The notes beneath the pieces are model-generated. The model was given only the letters and a program-made list of their open reading frames with translations, was not told the origin of the DNA and ran no database searches. Source: Culex pipiens pallens (taxonomy: Eukaryota > Arthropoda > Insecta > Diptera > Culicidae). Taken from it: a DNA stretch of 64,000 nt. The stretch lies in assembly GCF_016801865.2 (NCBI RefSeq), contig NC_068939.1, positions 90,788,879 to 90,852,878 on the forward strand, in the 5' to 3' direction. The position numbers and the translations under genes were made by a program. Positions within the stretch are counted from its first letter, which is position 1. Each line of letters begins with the position of its first letter. This document shows, piece by piece, positions 46,421 to 59,144 of this stretch.

Positions 46421-47155
46421 AGATTTATACGTAAAAAGTTCACCTTCCTGATTAAAAATATGTTCGATTCAAAATATGAAATCGGTGAAAATTGCGTTGT
46501 AGTAAATGTAGACTATTAAAAAAATAGGATATAAATGACATAATTTCATATTTTCAAATAATCTATTTTTCACATTTGGCCCTCAAGCTTATATGAGCCT
46601 CAAATTTGGGCCACCATTAAAAAACGTTGTGTACCCCTGGATTAAACGATATCTACGAATTTTGTTCGTAAAAATTTCTTACCAACATTTTCATTAAACA
46701 AATCCATCATAAGATGGTAACATTGGCCCTGAAAACAATAATTCCCCAAAACTAATGTTATTTGAAAATGTCATATATAAAGTTTGGGAAATATTTCAAT
46801 AATTCACTGATAAAATATACACATTTTTAAGATATTTTTTGGGTCCTTATTTTGAAGAAAGGAACAAACCTCAATGTTACGAGCAATCAATTTATAGCAT
46901 TTATTCAAAACGTGAAATTTTGATAAAATTTTGTTTAAAATGTGAACCACTGGCAAAATCTGGAACTTTTTTTTGCAAGAAGATTGCAGCAAATTTTGCT
47001 TATGATTAAGTAATTTTCTCTAGACATTTTAAGGTCTAGAAACTTTGTCTGAGGTCAAATTTATAATAATCATTTGATCGAACAAATTTTTTTTAATGGC
47101 TTATGGTACCACAATACAACAATTATAAAGATTTTCACTGAATTCAAATCATTCC
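46421..47155. other. AT-rich sequence, nothing recognised
   Basis: No gene or repeat partner seen. Confidence 0.35.
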
Positions 47156-47169
47156 TTAAATGTGAATTG

Positions 47170-47208
47170 GCTGAAAGGCTCGTTAATAAAGACAACTAAC
47201 TAACTAAC
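47170..47208 (+). mobile_element. 39-bp 5'-truncated LINE end
   Basis: A near-identical TTAAATGTGAATTG/TTAATGTGAATTG flanks it (47156-47169, 47209-47221). The insert has TTAATAAAGA and ends in (CTAA)n, like the 3' terminus of a non-LTR retrotransposon. Confidence 0.65.
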
Positions 47209-47221
47209 TTAATGTGAATTG

Positions 47222-47661
47222 AACTGTCAAAAATATGATTTTTAATTATATTGAAATTGTTATTGGCTTTAAAAAAATCAGAGCCATCCACACAAAAAAA
47301 AGCTCAAAAATGTGAATAACATCACGGAATATCGAAAAATAATCCCAACATGCATAACACATTCAGTTCAATATTCGTAATCTTTCAAAATCGCACTTTC
47401 CAGATATATTATAAATCTGACTCTGACTAAATCCGATATAACTTTCAAAGATTTACGATCCCATTTTGATGTTATAAACATCAACATCAATATATTAGTC
47501 CTACAAATAGTATTAAATTAAAACCGACATCGTATTTGAACAACAAACAAATGCCAATAAACCATTAACTCAATCAAATTAAATTAAAAAAATAAGATTC
47601 ACTGTAAACAGTTCCATGAATTCAAACCAAATTTAACCAATCTAATTTCACAGTAGCTTAC
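47222..47661. other. AT-rich sequence, nothing recognised
   Basis: It would be the 5' end of the first intron if the exon ending at 47662 is real. Confidence 0.35.
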
Positions 47662-48240
47662 CTTCTCAGTAAATAGCAAAACAGGCAGTCCTGTAGAACT
47701 AAAGTTGACTTGGCTAAACCAAGGTCCGCAATTCCAGCTTGAACTTGAGTAAGCAGCACTAATTAACACCACATCAGAGCAAAAAAAACCCTTTCACCGA
47801 ACACCACAAACAACAAGGTTCTTATGCCCACAAACGGCCCTGAAAAACTGTCCAACCTCAATTATCACCTGTCGAGGCCACTCGATTCCGTTTGTAGCAA
47901 GTGCCTTCCGTCGAGTAGAGTTAGCTTTCCAATGGTGCGGCCACCGTCTAGATTCGCGGTCACAACAAAACTGACCAAAGTCCACGCCAGGCTCGCCGAC
48001 TATACGCGGCGTTCCAATTCCTTGTTCGTCGTGTTCACGAGGCGGAACTTTGATCCTTAATACCTCAACATCCCTCCTCAATCCCTTTCCTCCTTCCGTT
48101 TGATGGTGAACTCAACGCTTGTCCTGGTACAGAGGGGGGGCATTAAACATGCCACACGTAGCCATAACAGCTAACGGCTCCAAAACAGGAGCGCGAGCAA
48201 CGACGACGACGACGAGGAGGTCCTTTCGTGTTCTAGCTTA
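47662..48240 (-). other. Candidate noncoding 5' exon or promoter region
   Basis: GAGAAG|GTAAGC on the minus strand is a good donor at 47662-47661, and the sequence behind it to about 48240 has a balanced composition unlike its surroundings. It has no clear start-to-donor reading frame in phase with exon 1. It could be the 5' exon of the gene; the transcription start is not fixed. A 96-codon minus frame inside (47794-48081) is not convincing. Confidence 0.35.
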
Positions 48241-48745
48241 GTAGTAGCGGGTTACGACAAACGGCTACCACACCAGTCCACTACAAACAAATCAAATAAT
48301 TAGTTCGTGTGGGACTCGCGAAGAGTCTACAACGCCTGGAAAATATTTGCTTGGAAATTACATTGGGGGAATGAATTTTTGACAAATGGTGATTGGTATT
48401 GAATTTGAACAATTTTAGAGCAGTTTGCAAACAATGTAAAAACATGCAATTATTGATAGGAATAATTGGAAATTGTACCGTTATTAACACTTGTTCGTAG
48501 GGTTTGCTTTCCCCACATCTCTACGATCTTTTTATCAACATATCTCAAAAAATTTGAAGGTTGTTATGTATTACAATATATGTCATGACAGGGTAGTAAA
48601 ATTAAAAACATTTTAGATTATCAGAATAGTTTTTCAAACACTCACCCACAGTTAACTGATAAGTGAATATGAAAGTAATTTTGTGCTCATAAGATCACTA
48701 GCTTATTTGGTGGTAGGCATGTTTTCCTATGCTAATATAAGCAAT
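48241..48745. other. Unassigned sequence
   Basis: No gene or repeat recognised. Confidence 0.35.
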
Positions 48746-49118
48746 TTTTGTGTATTTCGAGCCAGTTGCACTCTAGAATGCCGTTTGATATAGGCGTAGG
48801 TGAGGCGTAAGATGGCTTGGATGGGGAGAGCACCCAAACCTCTTTTTACTCCAAGGAAACTTCCACCCGAAGGTTCGCACCGACGAACTTTGGATTGCGA
48901 GCCGACCATCGACTCCACTGGAGCAGGCTTGTTTTGCTGTGTTGTTTGTTCTTGGGAGACGACTCCTACACCTGGAATGAACTCAACGGCCTAACAAGAA
49001 CCAAGTCCGTGACCGACGTTTTATTTTCCCATCCTATGGAAAGCAGGAGGAGATGGGAATCGAATCCATGATCATCCGCTTACAAAGCGAACAGCGTAAC
49101 CATTCGGCCACGCCTGCT
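48746..49118 (-). mobile_element. tRNA-derived SINE with Ser/Leu-like head
   Basis: On the minus strand the head GCAGGCGTGGCCGAATGGTT (A box) and GATTCGATTCCCATC (B box) is followed by a body with GTAGGAGTCGTCTCCC and GTAAAAAGAGGTTTGGG that resembles the 10.4-kb SINE body. It differs from that family in the head, so it is a second SINE subfamily. The 3' end is approximate. Confidence 0.8.
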
Positions 49119-49460
49119 CTCAAATATATTTGACCTTGAATAAACAAAAACAATAACACTTAATATAAACCATAACAAACACCTTTTGTTTGGCTAACCA
49201 TCTCAAAACAAAGCAATTTTTCAACATGTAGAATTTTAACTTGCAGCCGGTTAAATTTAATCTATTTTGGTCAATTCAGTGTCTAGTAATAACGCAATGC
49301 GAAAAAAATCGATTTCTTTTATGCGGGATGGGGTTAATGCAATCTGGAAGGGGTTAATGCAATGCAACAAGATAGCATGACCACTACGATTTGAAGTGAA
49401 GAAAAGCAGTCTATTTAGATTTCGGCCTATGGTAGACGCAATAGTAATGCAAAAGGATGG
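49119..49460. other. Unassigned, partly repeated sequence
   Basis: CTTGAATAAACAAAAAC followed by AACAAACACCTTTTGTTTGG recurs near 62.02 kb. No gene. Confidence 0.45.
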
Positions 49461-50135
49461 GTTAGTAGGATAAGGTATTAACTTTTCGATGCCTCCCGGG
49501 CTACGATGCTATAGGGAGGACTTTTATAACAGACCCGTCGGCGAGCCTTCCGAGCAACGATGCTATGGGATGGTCTTTCTGGTTAACACTTATTAACACA
49601 ACACACAAAATCACTCACACACATAGTTATTTTGTCCACTTTTATGTCGACGATCCAAAATGTCGGCGCGTCTTTCAATAGAAATGAATTTTTCACCGTT
49701 AAAAAATAACACCTTATTCGAAGAAAGTATACACAATGTATACGACGCCGTGCCTTCCGATCAACGATAATATAGGAAGGGCTTTTAAAATCACAAAACA
49801 ATTAATTAAGATTACAAAAGCACAAAAAACACCAATTGCTCAACGAAAATGACGCTCAAGACACAAATAATTCAGTAAGGCTAGCACGTGGCGTCGCAGC
49901 CCGTAATCGACTGAAGCAAGAAACACATTTAACACCCTGTTATTTTGGAACAAAACGACACTACGACAAACTCAACCAGCGGCATGCCCTCCGATCAACG
50001 ATGATAAAGGAAGGACTGATATTACCATTGCTATCAAGAAAAAAAAAGACACCTTAAAACACGATCGATCCTGTCAAGCAACTGCGTTGCCCCACCATCA
50101 CTATGGGCCATCCCCATACAAACAGGCGGCCAAAT
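49461..50135 (-). mobile_element. LINE-like element, second copy of the 20.7-kb family
   Basis: GTTAGTAGGATAAGGTATT, CAGACCCGTCGGCGAGCCTT and GAAGGGCTTT blocks follow the same order as 21026-21340. The 3' tail seen in the 20.7-kb copy is absent, so this copy is truncated at that side. No ORF. Confidence 0.75.
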
Positions 50136-50399
50136 TATTTTTTTGCTTTTTAAATGTTTTTTCATTCAAATTTGAGTAATTGTATGGTATTGAAATGGTA
50201 TACGTCTATTTTTATGACTTTTCATGTTTTTCAATAGTTGATTGTTTATAATAAATAGTCTACACCCAACTGGCAGTCGCATGATTGTGATGCATGGCGG
50301 CATGAAAGTATATCAGAATCTGCATGAAATCTGTCCTCATGCATTTTTTGCGATATAGGAGTATGACATTTTTGCCCGTTACCGACAATTATCGACGTT

Positions 50400-50640
50400 A
50401 CCGACGGCTTTTTGGTTGTATTTCACAAAAAAAAAACACTTTGCAGAACGAGGATTGAACCACCAACTTTTCGGTTATTGATCCGACACGCTACCACCGC
50501 GCCATGTACGCTTGATGAAATGTGAGTGAAAGAGCACCAACATATGCTTCTCTTTGGAGTGTTGCTCGGGGATGGGCCAGCATTATATGTGTTGGTGAGA
50601 ACTGCAGATCGCTGAAATTTTTACACGCGGGCAAAAATGT
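50400..50640 (-). mobile_element. tRNA-derived SINE fragment, third head type
   Basis: The reverse complement has CATGGCGCGGTGGTAGCG (A box) and GGTGGTTCAATCCTCG (B box) followed by an A/T run. Body extent is uncertain. Unlike the other SINEs here the head resembles a different tRNA class. Confidence 0.6.
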
Positions 50641-51884
50641 TCTACGGGCTTGCTGCAAAAAATGTAATAAAATATGACATTTTCTGCAGCAAATCCAATG
50701 TTGCAGATTTTGAGATATATTTTTCCTTTGGGTGTACTTTTCATACATTTGCAAGTAAAACAGAATTGCGTATATATTGTATTGCGAGTTTATATTATTA
50801 AATTATGGATAAGTCAATACATCCCCACTTTAAGAACATAACCCCTCCCCCCTCTTTCTTTCACCATCCCCCCTCCCCTCCAACAAAATTTTGTTAAGCG
50901 TAATACATTCATTTTAAGTCAAATATTTATTATTTACTGCAGTGTGTTTCTTTATGTGAGTCCATGCCATACAACATGAGACCCCCCCTACCCTTACGGG
51001 CATAAATTAGGAAAATTTTAATTGTTAAATCAAATAACAGAAAAATTAATTTTATTCAAAATATTAATTATGAAGTAAAACGATAAAATACAAAACATAT
51101 TCATACTAATCCTAATGTTCTTGTTCATGAAAATTCATTTGATTATAGAGTTTCTGACGGCTTCGGTATGTTAAAGGTACTTTTATGACGTTTTGTACTA
51201 ACCAACATAGAACTTAAATGTGGATCAGTTTCATGGATTGATCGCAGAAATTCATCATGCTAAGTCAATATTTTGCATAATACTTTTTTCGCTGTCAAAC
51301 TAAGATTCTCCATTCTCCAGTTTCGCTTGAGAAACTTCGGTACGAATACCTTATTTTAACTAAGGTACTCAATTTTAAATGTAGGCAACAGAAATTCCAA
51401 TAAAGTCATTTTGAACTTCTTGAAACCAGGTATTGATTTTTGAAGCGACGATGCCCACGAAGTAGGTAGCAAAGCAAGTGAAATAGACGGGCGCATATGT
51501 AGATTGCAGCAAATTTTGATAAAACGTAAATGTTCAAAATGGCATATCTCCGAAAACGCAAAAAATCGCAGGCTGGAAATTTCAGCAATGTTAGATTATG
51601 ATCCAATCTTTCAAGTGATCTTAGTTTCATGTTTAACATCGGTTAGCAAAAAAAGTACTCGATTAACAAACACAAAAAAATAAGTTTTGTCAAAAAAATG
51701 CTCCAGTTATTCGATGAAAACTTCAGTTTTTGGTTTGGAAACAACATTTTATTTATAAATAGTTTCAAAGCTTATCTCATTACCTTTCCAACGATGTATA
51801 ATTGTCCTAATAAAATATTTAAAATGGCTGAGCTATGTTAAAATTAAACAATCAGCCTTTTTCACGAAAAACGCTAGTTTTTGC
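50641..51884. other. AT-rich sequence with a C-rich patch, no gene
   Basis: 50840-50890 is pyrimidine-rich (CCCCTCCCCCC-type). Nothing else recognised. Confidence 0.4.
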
Positions 51885-52804
51885 CTTTCTTACTAAAGAA
51901 AGGTATAGGTTTTACTTTAAGTCAGGACGTCATTTCCATCTTCGTAAATATGTCGATTCAGCATGAATTTTCATCGGAAAAATCGTCAAAAATTCACACT
52001 GCATCGATTTTTGACGCTTTGTCGCCAAGTCGACAAGTTGTCAAGTTGAGCTTCGAATACTGGCGCGAGAATGCTGGCGCATATATTTTGTGGCTCGACT
52101 GATACTCATTTTGTAGTAGCTTGTCTATTTTTCCTTCAATATGTAAGATATCGTAGCTTTTCGGTTTTTTTGCCCTGTCCGTTTTTGCATCACTGTCACT
52201 TTAACAGGGTTCATTGGATAGGATAATAGGAGCTTTCTAAGCTTTTCATCGTTTATATCGTTTTCAAAGTGTTCAATGCTGGCGACTCCAATGGCTTTCT
52301 TCCTAAGGTTCTCGCGATTGAGTGTGTAGTGGTGCGGTTGTTAAAAATAGCTATATCTGACTCTGTCACTTTCGTAGAAGCTGAATGGCTAGCTTCCCTG
52401 CACCGTGCGGCACACACGGTTCACTTGTACCTCGGTTTTGCTTGTTTTGGTGCGCTGGTACGATGAACCAAAACACCAACACAGTCACACAAAAGGGCTC
52501 GTACCGAAACTAGAAAACCAAAACCGAGGTGTGCGTTGTTGGGAAGCTTGCTATGATCGCGTTTGTCATAAACACTTGTTTGATTACAAACGTACAAACA
52601 TATTGTACGATTAAAAATATTCTTTTGGTGAATATTGCGTTTTTTATTTCTTTTGGAAATCATTTCATTCATAATACTCATAATATCATCATAATTGTTT
52701 GCTTTCATCATAAGACTTGCTTTTGTGCTGACGTTATAAATAAACAAAGTCGATGTTATTAATTGAAAGAAGTTCTACCATTGTTATATTCTTTAGTAAG
52801 AAAG
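51885..52804. mobile_element. 0.9-kb element with perfect 16-bp TIR
   Basis: CTTTCTTACTAAAGAA at 51885-51900 is exactly inverted at 52789-52804. An internal hairpin (ACCTCGGTTTTG near 52430, CAAAACCGAGGT near 52520) is present. No transposase frame. Confidence 0.85.
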
Positions 52805-52984
52805 GCTCTTTCTCACCCCAGGTGGGATTAAATCGGGTTTTACTCCATCTTTTGACTTTCAGCTTGCGTATCTCCGCAATGAACAAACTTAGAGCTTTGA
52901 AAATTTGGATTTTTCTTAGTTAGAATGTTTACTTTCGAGAAAAAAACACCAAAAAATATTTGGAGAAGGTCACTTTTTTGAAAC

Positions 52985-54180
52985 TTGGCCACCTAATGTA
53001 CCATAGTGCACCACCCGCAATCGACACACACACAAATCACGATAGAAATGCGAAACAAAAGGCACTAAAAAAATCACTTTTCACTCCGATTTTTTTTACG
53101 ACCACACGCTCCTTATGTCAATTATGTAGGGGAGAGTGGGGAGATTTGATCCCCTTTTTTTGTACCGCACATAACTCTGTCAATTTCTCACAAAACTATA
53201 AACTTTTTGCATGAATTGAAAGCTTAAACATTCATCTATGTTTGGCTAATAAGGGCATTTCATCAGATGAACTCTTCGAATCATACCAAGCGTTTTAAAA
53301 AAATATTTTAAACCGGCATTTTAAAAATAATAGGGGTAACTTGATCCCCCTTTCAACATTTTGAAGAAATCTTAAGCAAATGTTTCTTATTCATCCAAAC
53401 TTTTAATTTTCTATAAGTTACAGCAATTTCACATAAAACCTGTACGTTTGTGTTCAAAATATAACAAGTTTAGTATGTAAAATATTTAAAAACTTAAAAT
53501 ATTATTTTTTAGACCAAAATTAAGCATGTTTACAAAAGCTGGAAATTTTTGTTGACAAAACTTTTGAAAAAAGGTTTAAACTACAGTAAGTTATGTTCAA
53601 CTATACTAAAGGAAACTATGTATGAAAAACCAGCCCAATTAATTAATCTTGAGGCTGATTTCAGTGACTGTAAAAATGCAGGGATCAAGTCTCCCTAAAC
53701 GCACTTTTTTAAACAACTGATTGTAAAAATAGTATGACGACAAATTTAACATCAAATGCGTAAGGGTTTTGGAGTTGATAAGTTTATCAAATAATTCATG
53801 TATAAAAAATATTTTTTTGAATAATTTTTGAGTGTTTTCTATACATATCAAAACAAAGAAAAAAAGATCTTTTGGAAGTTTTTTGCAGCTCGTTTTAGAA
53901 AAATGTGTGTAACTCAATCCAAAAATTTTTTAATTCTTTTCTTTATTTTCTACAATATGTTTTAGTTAATTTCGCACAACTTTCTAGAACAAAGCTAATT
54001 GTTTTACCCACATGTTCACGAGATACAGGCTTGGGATCAAGTGTCCCCGGGGATCAAGTCTCCCCACTCTCCCCTACTGATGACGCTGCATTTTGAGAGG
54101 GTAATCTCCTCCTCGCAGCATAAAAAAACCAAAAAAAAAAACCACGCGATCCCTTAGCCAATTATGCACTCAATGCTATA
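52985..54180. mobile_element. Fragment of the 20.7-kb LINE-like family hosting a MITE
   Basis: GACACACACACAAATCACGA and CAAAAGGCAC...AAATCACTTTTCACTCCGA (52.99-53.1 kb) and ATTATGCACTC (54.17 kb) match 21360-21450. The middle is occupied by the MITE at 53127-54076. Confidence 0.5.
53127..54076. mobile_element. MITE with TIR TAGGGGAGAGTGGGGAGA
   Basis: TAGGGGAGAGTGGGGAGATTT faces AAGTCTCCCCACTCTCCCCTA at the right. TTGATCCCC recurs inside (53142, 53342, inverted at 54050). About 950 bp, no ORF. Confidence 0.85.
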
Positions 54181-54330
54181 AAGCGAATAATTTACTTATT
54201 AATTTTTATTGATTCAAGGTTTCTATCCATAGTAAACACTGAAACTTATTTTATACTACCGAAATTGGAACCGAACTTATTTTATACTACCGAGATTGGA
54301 ACCGAAATGCCATGGATAAGAGTCTATCTC

Positions 54331-55271
54331 TTTAGGGAAAGGTGGGGCAAGAGGAACAATCGCTCGTACGGCCGTAATTTTTACACTTTTGATTATTTCC
54401 AGTATGAGGAATTGTTGCTAGCATTGCAATTAGCTGATTCTACTACCACATAACCGCCAAAACGACGTAAACGCCACGGGGCATAAGATTGAATGAAGTT
54501 TTTGTCAAAACTTTAATTTTCTATTAATTTTTGGAAAGTACAAAATAAGGTATAGGGTTCGTTTAAAGGCTCATTTTATCAAAATGCTGTTTTTCCTGGA
54601 TCAGTAGTGTCCCTATCAATGACTTGCACCTATTATAAAGTATGATTTAACTTTCGGTTGTTTTTGTTGAAAGCTTTTTAAAAATCCTTGTTTAAGTGGG
54701 ACAAGTGTACCTCATGGATTTTTAATATGGAAAAAAAAATACGAATTGCTGTAACAGCATATTTTATTGGGAAATAAATACATAAAAGTACTTAAAACTG
54801 ATAAACAGTTGATAAAAAAAATTGTCCTTACAAGATATAGTGATATTATGAAAATTTACTATTTATCATCTAAGTAATTATTTTTTTGTAAAAACGATCA
54901 AATTTATAGTAACATCTTATTATTTTATCTAAAAATTAAAGAAACGTTTCAAATACATTCTAATCTGATGTATCTAAGTGGTATCAGTTCAATTGTTAGC
55001 AAATTAACATGTTGTTTCATGCATTGTTCCTTTTGCCTCTACGGTTTGTTCGTCTTGCCCCACTAGTTGAGTAGAACGTACGGAAAATCAAAAATTTTAA
55101 AATCAATGTTTTACATAAAAAAACAGGATTTTTTTAAAACATGTTCCATCAAAGTCTAAGTCAAGACCTGGAATAAGATGATTATAAAAAAATCCGACAG
55201 ATTTTTTAACGTTTTAATGGGTTATAACGAGCATTTCCTTAGCTTGTTACCCTTGCCCCACATTCCCCTAC
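54331..55271. mobile_element. MITE with TIR TAGGGAAAGGTGGGGCAAG
   Basis: The right end is CTTGCCCCACATTCCCCTA (two mismatches). It is similar in layout and length to the neighbouring element at 53.1 kb, suggesting related families. No ORF. Confidence 0.8.
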
Positions 55272-55804
55272 CTCTTTCAATTTTTGTCAGTACAGTCATT
55301 CCACATATTTGAAACACTTTTGTGGTAATGGTCAATAGGATGTCAAATGAAACTTTTTTTTTCCGACCCTACTATTTTTAGTAGGCCTTGTTTAGGCCGT
55401 TCTTTTGTTTTTCACGAGGAAAAGAAGTTCTATTTAAACAAAATATTACGAGACCATCCATAAACCACCTGGACACTTTTTTGAAATCTCTGAAACGCTA
55501 AAATATCAAGAAAAATCGCTAGATTGTCTGCTGACAGATATTTTTGGCAGCTGCTGGTTTTCGACTCTGGTTTATGCATTTTTGAAGAATGTTGAAAATT
55601 AAAAATAATTAGAGCGCAAAACACTCGATTCTCATTTTATTTGAAAACCTCAATTCCTGTCTTCTACTATCCTCACCACAATGAACATTCTACTATCGCG
55701 CAATTCTGTGTTGCCCACAGTCAGCATGTAACGGCATTTCCACCACTCATGTTGCATGATTATTACTCCATTAGTGTTTGGTACATATACACACAATTTC
55801 CAGC
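55272..55804. other. Unassigned sequence with a solo ACCATCCA MITE end
   Basis: ACCATCCATAAACCACCTGG at 55453 matches the MITE end at 28.7 and 37.3 kb but has no partner nearby. No gene. Confidence 0.5.
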
Positions 55805-56600
55805 ACGTCGTCACTTCTGTGCTATCTTGTGACAAACGCCATTTAGTACTTTTCGAGTAAATCGATTTTTAAAGTTTAAAGTTGAATATTTTCACATCAG
55901 TTACTGATAGAATCATTCTGAATGAAGCGATCGGTCCGTACACTATCACTCAACAAACGCTCCAAGTATGAACTCATTTAGTAACACATACTAAAAGATA
56001 TAGTACAGAAAGTATACAAAAATCAGAAAAGCACGTGTCACAAGTGTGCCCTGAAAGTAAAAAATGTACTACGTGTCACAAGTGTGCCCAAAATTCCCAT
56101 ACAAACTAAGTTAACATAAAATTGATGTTTTTATGAACTTAAACAATATTATTTTTAAATCCAATGTTGTCATTCATCAGAAACTATTTAAATTATTATT
56201 ATTTGGAATAAAAAGATAAAATTTTCCCGATTTTCTTGGATTTTCCGGCTATTTTTGTGACTGCTGGTAAAATGGCACTAAAAGTCATTTTAATCAACTA
56301 AATTCATACAAAAATTATTGGAAAATACAAAAAATCAAAACATTCAACACGCTTTCAACAAACACAATCAAAAGAAAGTTGGAAAAATCGAGAAAACCCC
56401 TGATAATCAAAGGTTTTCCCGCATATCCGAAAAGCAAAGACAATAACCCCGGATGGAAAATTATTTCATTCTAGACACAAACCTTTTATGATTTATGGCA
56501 GATCAACGTGTAACAAGATAGCACAAAATTTTCGAATTGAAAATGTACTACGTGTCACAAGTGTGTTCCAAAGAATTAATTAAAGGGCTCGTTGAATGTT

Positions 56601-58054
56601 GATGGCGATTTGTATGGCGGTTGTCACAAGTGTGCCACCAATATTTTGATGGCGATTTGTATGGCGGTTGTCACAAGTGTGCCACCAATATTTTGATGGA
56701 GATTTGTATGGCGGTTGTCACAAGTGTGCCACCAATATTTTGATGGCGATTTGTATGGCGGTTGTCACAAGTGTGCCACCAAAATTTTGATGGCGATTTG
56801 TAAGGCGGTTGTCACAAGTGTGCCACCAATATTTTGATGGAGTTTTGTATGGCGGTTGTCACAAGTGTGCCACCAATATTTTGATGGCGATTTGTATGGC
56901 GGTTGTCACAAGTGTGCCACCAAAATTTTGATGGCGATTTGTAAGGCGGTTGTCACAAGTGTGCCACCAATATTTTGATGGAGTTTTGTATGGCGGTTGT
57001 CACAAGTGTGCCACCAATATTTTGATGGAGATTTGTATGGCGGTTGTCACAAGTGTGCCACCAATATTTTGATGGAGTTTTGTATGGCGGTTGTCACAAG
57101 TGTGCCACCAATATTTTGATGGAGATTTGTATGGCGGTTGTCACAAGTGTGCCACCAATATTTTGATGGCGATTTGTATGGCGGTTGTCACAAGTGTGCC
57201 ACCAAAATTTTGATGGAGATTTGTATGGCGGTTGTCACAAGTGTGCCACCAATATTTTGATGGCGATTTGTATGGCGGTTGTCACAAGTGTGCCACCAAA
57301 ATTTTGATGGCGATTTGTAAGGCGGTTGTCACAAGTGTGCCACCAATATTTTGATGGAGTTTTGTATGGCGGTTGTCACAAGTGTGCCACCAATATTTTG
57401 ATGGAGTTTTGTATGGCGGTTGTCACAAGTGTGCCACCAATATTTTGATGGAGTTTTGTATGGCGGTTGTCACAAGTGTGCCACCAATATTTTGATGGAG
57501 TTTTGTATGGCGGTTGTCACAAGTGTGCCACCAATATTTTGATGGAGATTTGTATGGCGGTTGTCACAAGTGTGCCACCAATATTTTGATGGAGATTTGT
57601 ATGGCGGTTGTCACAAGTGTGCCACCAATATTTTGATGGCGATTTGTATGGCGGTTGTCACAAGTGTGCCACCAAAATTTTGATGGCGATTTGTATGGCG
57701 GTTGTCACAAGTGTGCCACCAATATTTTGATGGAGTTTTGTATGGCGGTTGTCACAAGTGTGCCATCAATATTTTGATGGCGATTTGTATGGCGGTTGTC
57801 ACAAGTGTGCCACCAATATTTTGATGGCGATTTGTATGGCGGTTGTCACAAGTGTGCCACCAATATTTTGATGGAGTTTTGTATGGCGGTTGTCACAAGT
57901 GTGCCACCAATATTTTGATGGAGATTTGTATGGCGGTTGTCACAAGTGTGCCACCAATATTTTGATGGAGTTTTGTATGGCGGTTGTCACAAGTGTGCCA
58001 CCAAAATTTTGATGGAGTTTTGTATGGCGGTGGTCACAAGTGTGCCACCAATAT
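56601..58054. repeat. 47-bp tandem array, left arm, 31 copies
   Basis: GGCGGTTGTCACAAG recurs every 47 bp from 56616 to 58026. Variable positions define subtypes (GATGGCGATTTGTATGG, GATGGAGATTTG, GATGGAGTTTTG, GTAAGG). TCACAAGTGTGCCACCAA is nearly invariant. Confidence 0.95.
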
Positions 58055-59144
58055 AACATTCATTACACCGTAACATTCGTTACACCGTAACATTCGTTAC
58101 ACCTTAGTTTGGTTACACCGTAACATTGTTACACCACAACATCCGTTGCTTCGTAGCATTCATTACACCGTGGCATTCGTTACACCGTAATAAAGTTACG
58201 GTGTAAGACTATTACGGTGTCACACTGTTACGGTGTAATCATATTACGGTGTAATGAATATTGCGGTGTTACAATGTTACGGTGTGACCATACTACGGTG
58301 TAACGAATGTTACGGTGTATGGAATGATGCGGTGTAACGGTGTAACGAATGTAACTGTGTATTGAATGTAACGGTGTAATGAATGTAACGGTGTAACGGT
58401 GTAACCAATGTTGTGGTGTAACAATTTTATGGTGTAATCAAACTACGGTGTGAAGAAATGTTACGGTGTAACGAATGTAGCGGTGTAACAATGTTACGTT
58501 GTTACAATGTTACGGTGTAACAATGTTACGGTGTAACAATGTTATGGTGTAACAATGTTACGGTGTAACAATGTTACGGTGTAACAATGTTACGGTGTAA
58601 CGAATGTTACGGTGTAACAATGTTACGGTGTAACAATGTTACGGTGTAACAATGTTACGGTGTAACAATGTTACGGTGTTACAATGTTACGGTGTTACAA
58701 TGTTACGGTGTTACAATGTTACGGTGTAACAATGTTACGGTGTAACAATGTTACGGTGTAACAATGTTACGGTGTAACAATGTTACGGTGTAAAAATGTT
58801 ACGGTGTAACAATGTTACAGTGTAACAATGTTACGGTGTAACAATGTTACGGTGTAACAATGTTACGGTGTAACAATGTTACGGTGTATCAATGTTACGG
58901 TGTTACAATGTTACGGTGTTACAATGTTACGGTGTAACGAATGTTGTGGTGTAACAAGTGTACGGTGTAATCATACTACGAAGTAACGAATGTTGCGGTG
59001 TAACAATGTAACGGTGTAATCATATTACGGTGTTACTATGTTACGGTGTAACCATACTGCGGTGTAACGAATATTGCGGTGTAACAATGTTACGGTGTGA
59101 CCATACTACGGTGTAACGAATGTTACGGTGTAATGAATGTTATA
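58055..59144. repeat. 16-bp satellite core with change of orientation
   Basis: GTTACGGTGTAACAAT is the dominant unit, most regular at 58484-58940. From 58055 to about 58190 the reverse complement (TTACACCGTAACATTCG) occurs; beyond it the direct form. The first and last bases (CCAATATAACATTCATTACA and its inverse) pair across the loop. Confidence 0.92.

Noticed and set aside
47960..48000. Initiator/DPE-like core promoter (GGTCAGTTTTG on minus strand)
   Set aside because: The DPE-like word is at the wrong distance and no TATA box is present; too weak to annotate.
47794..48081. 95-codon minus frame as a protein-coding first exon
   Set aside because: It terminates before the donor at 47661 and cannot be joined in frame to exon 1; kept only as possible 5' UTR.
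49050..49118. Possible functional tRNA-Ser gene, minus strand
   Set aside because: A and B boxes are good but it continues into a SINE body and the same head recurs at 32.5 kb in another insertion.
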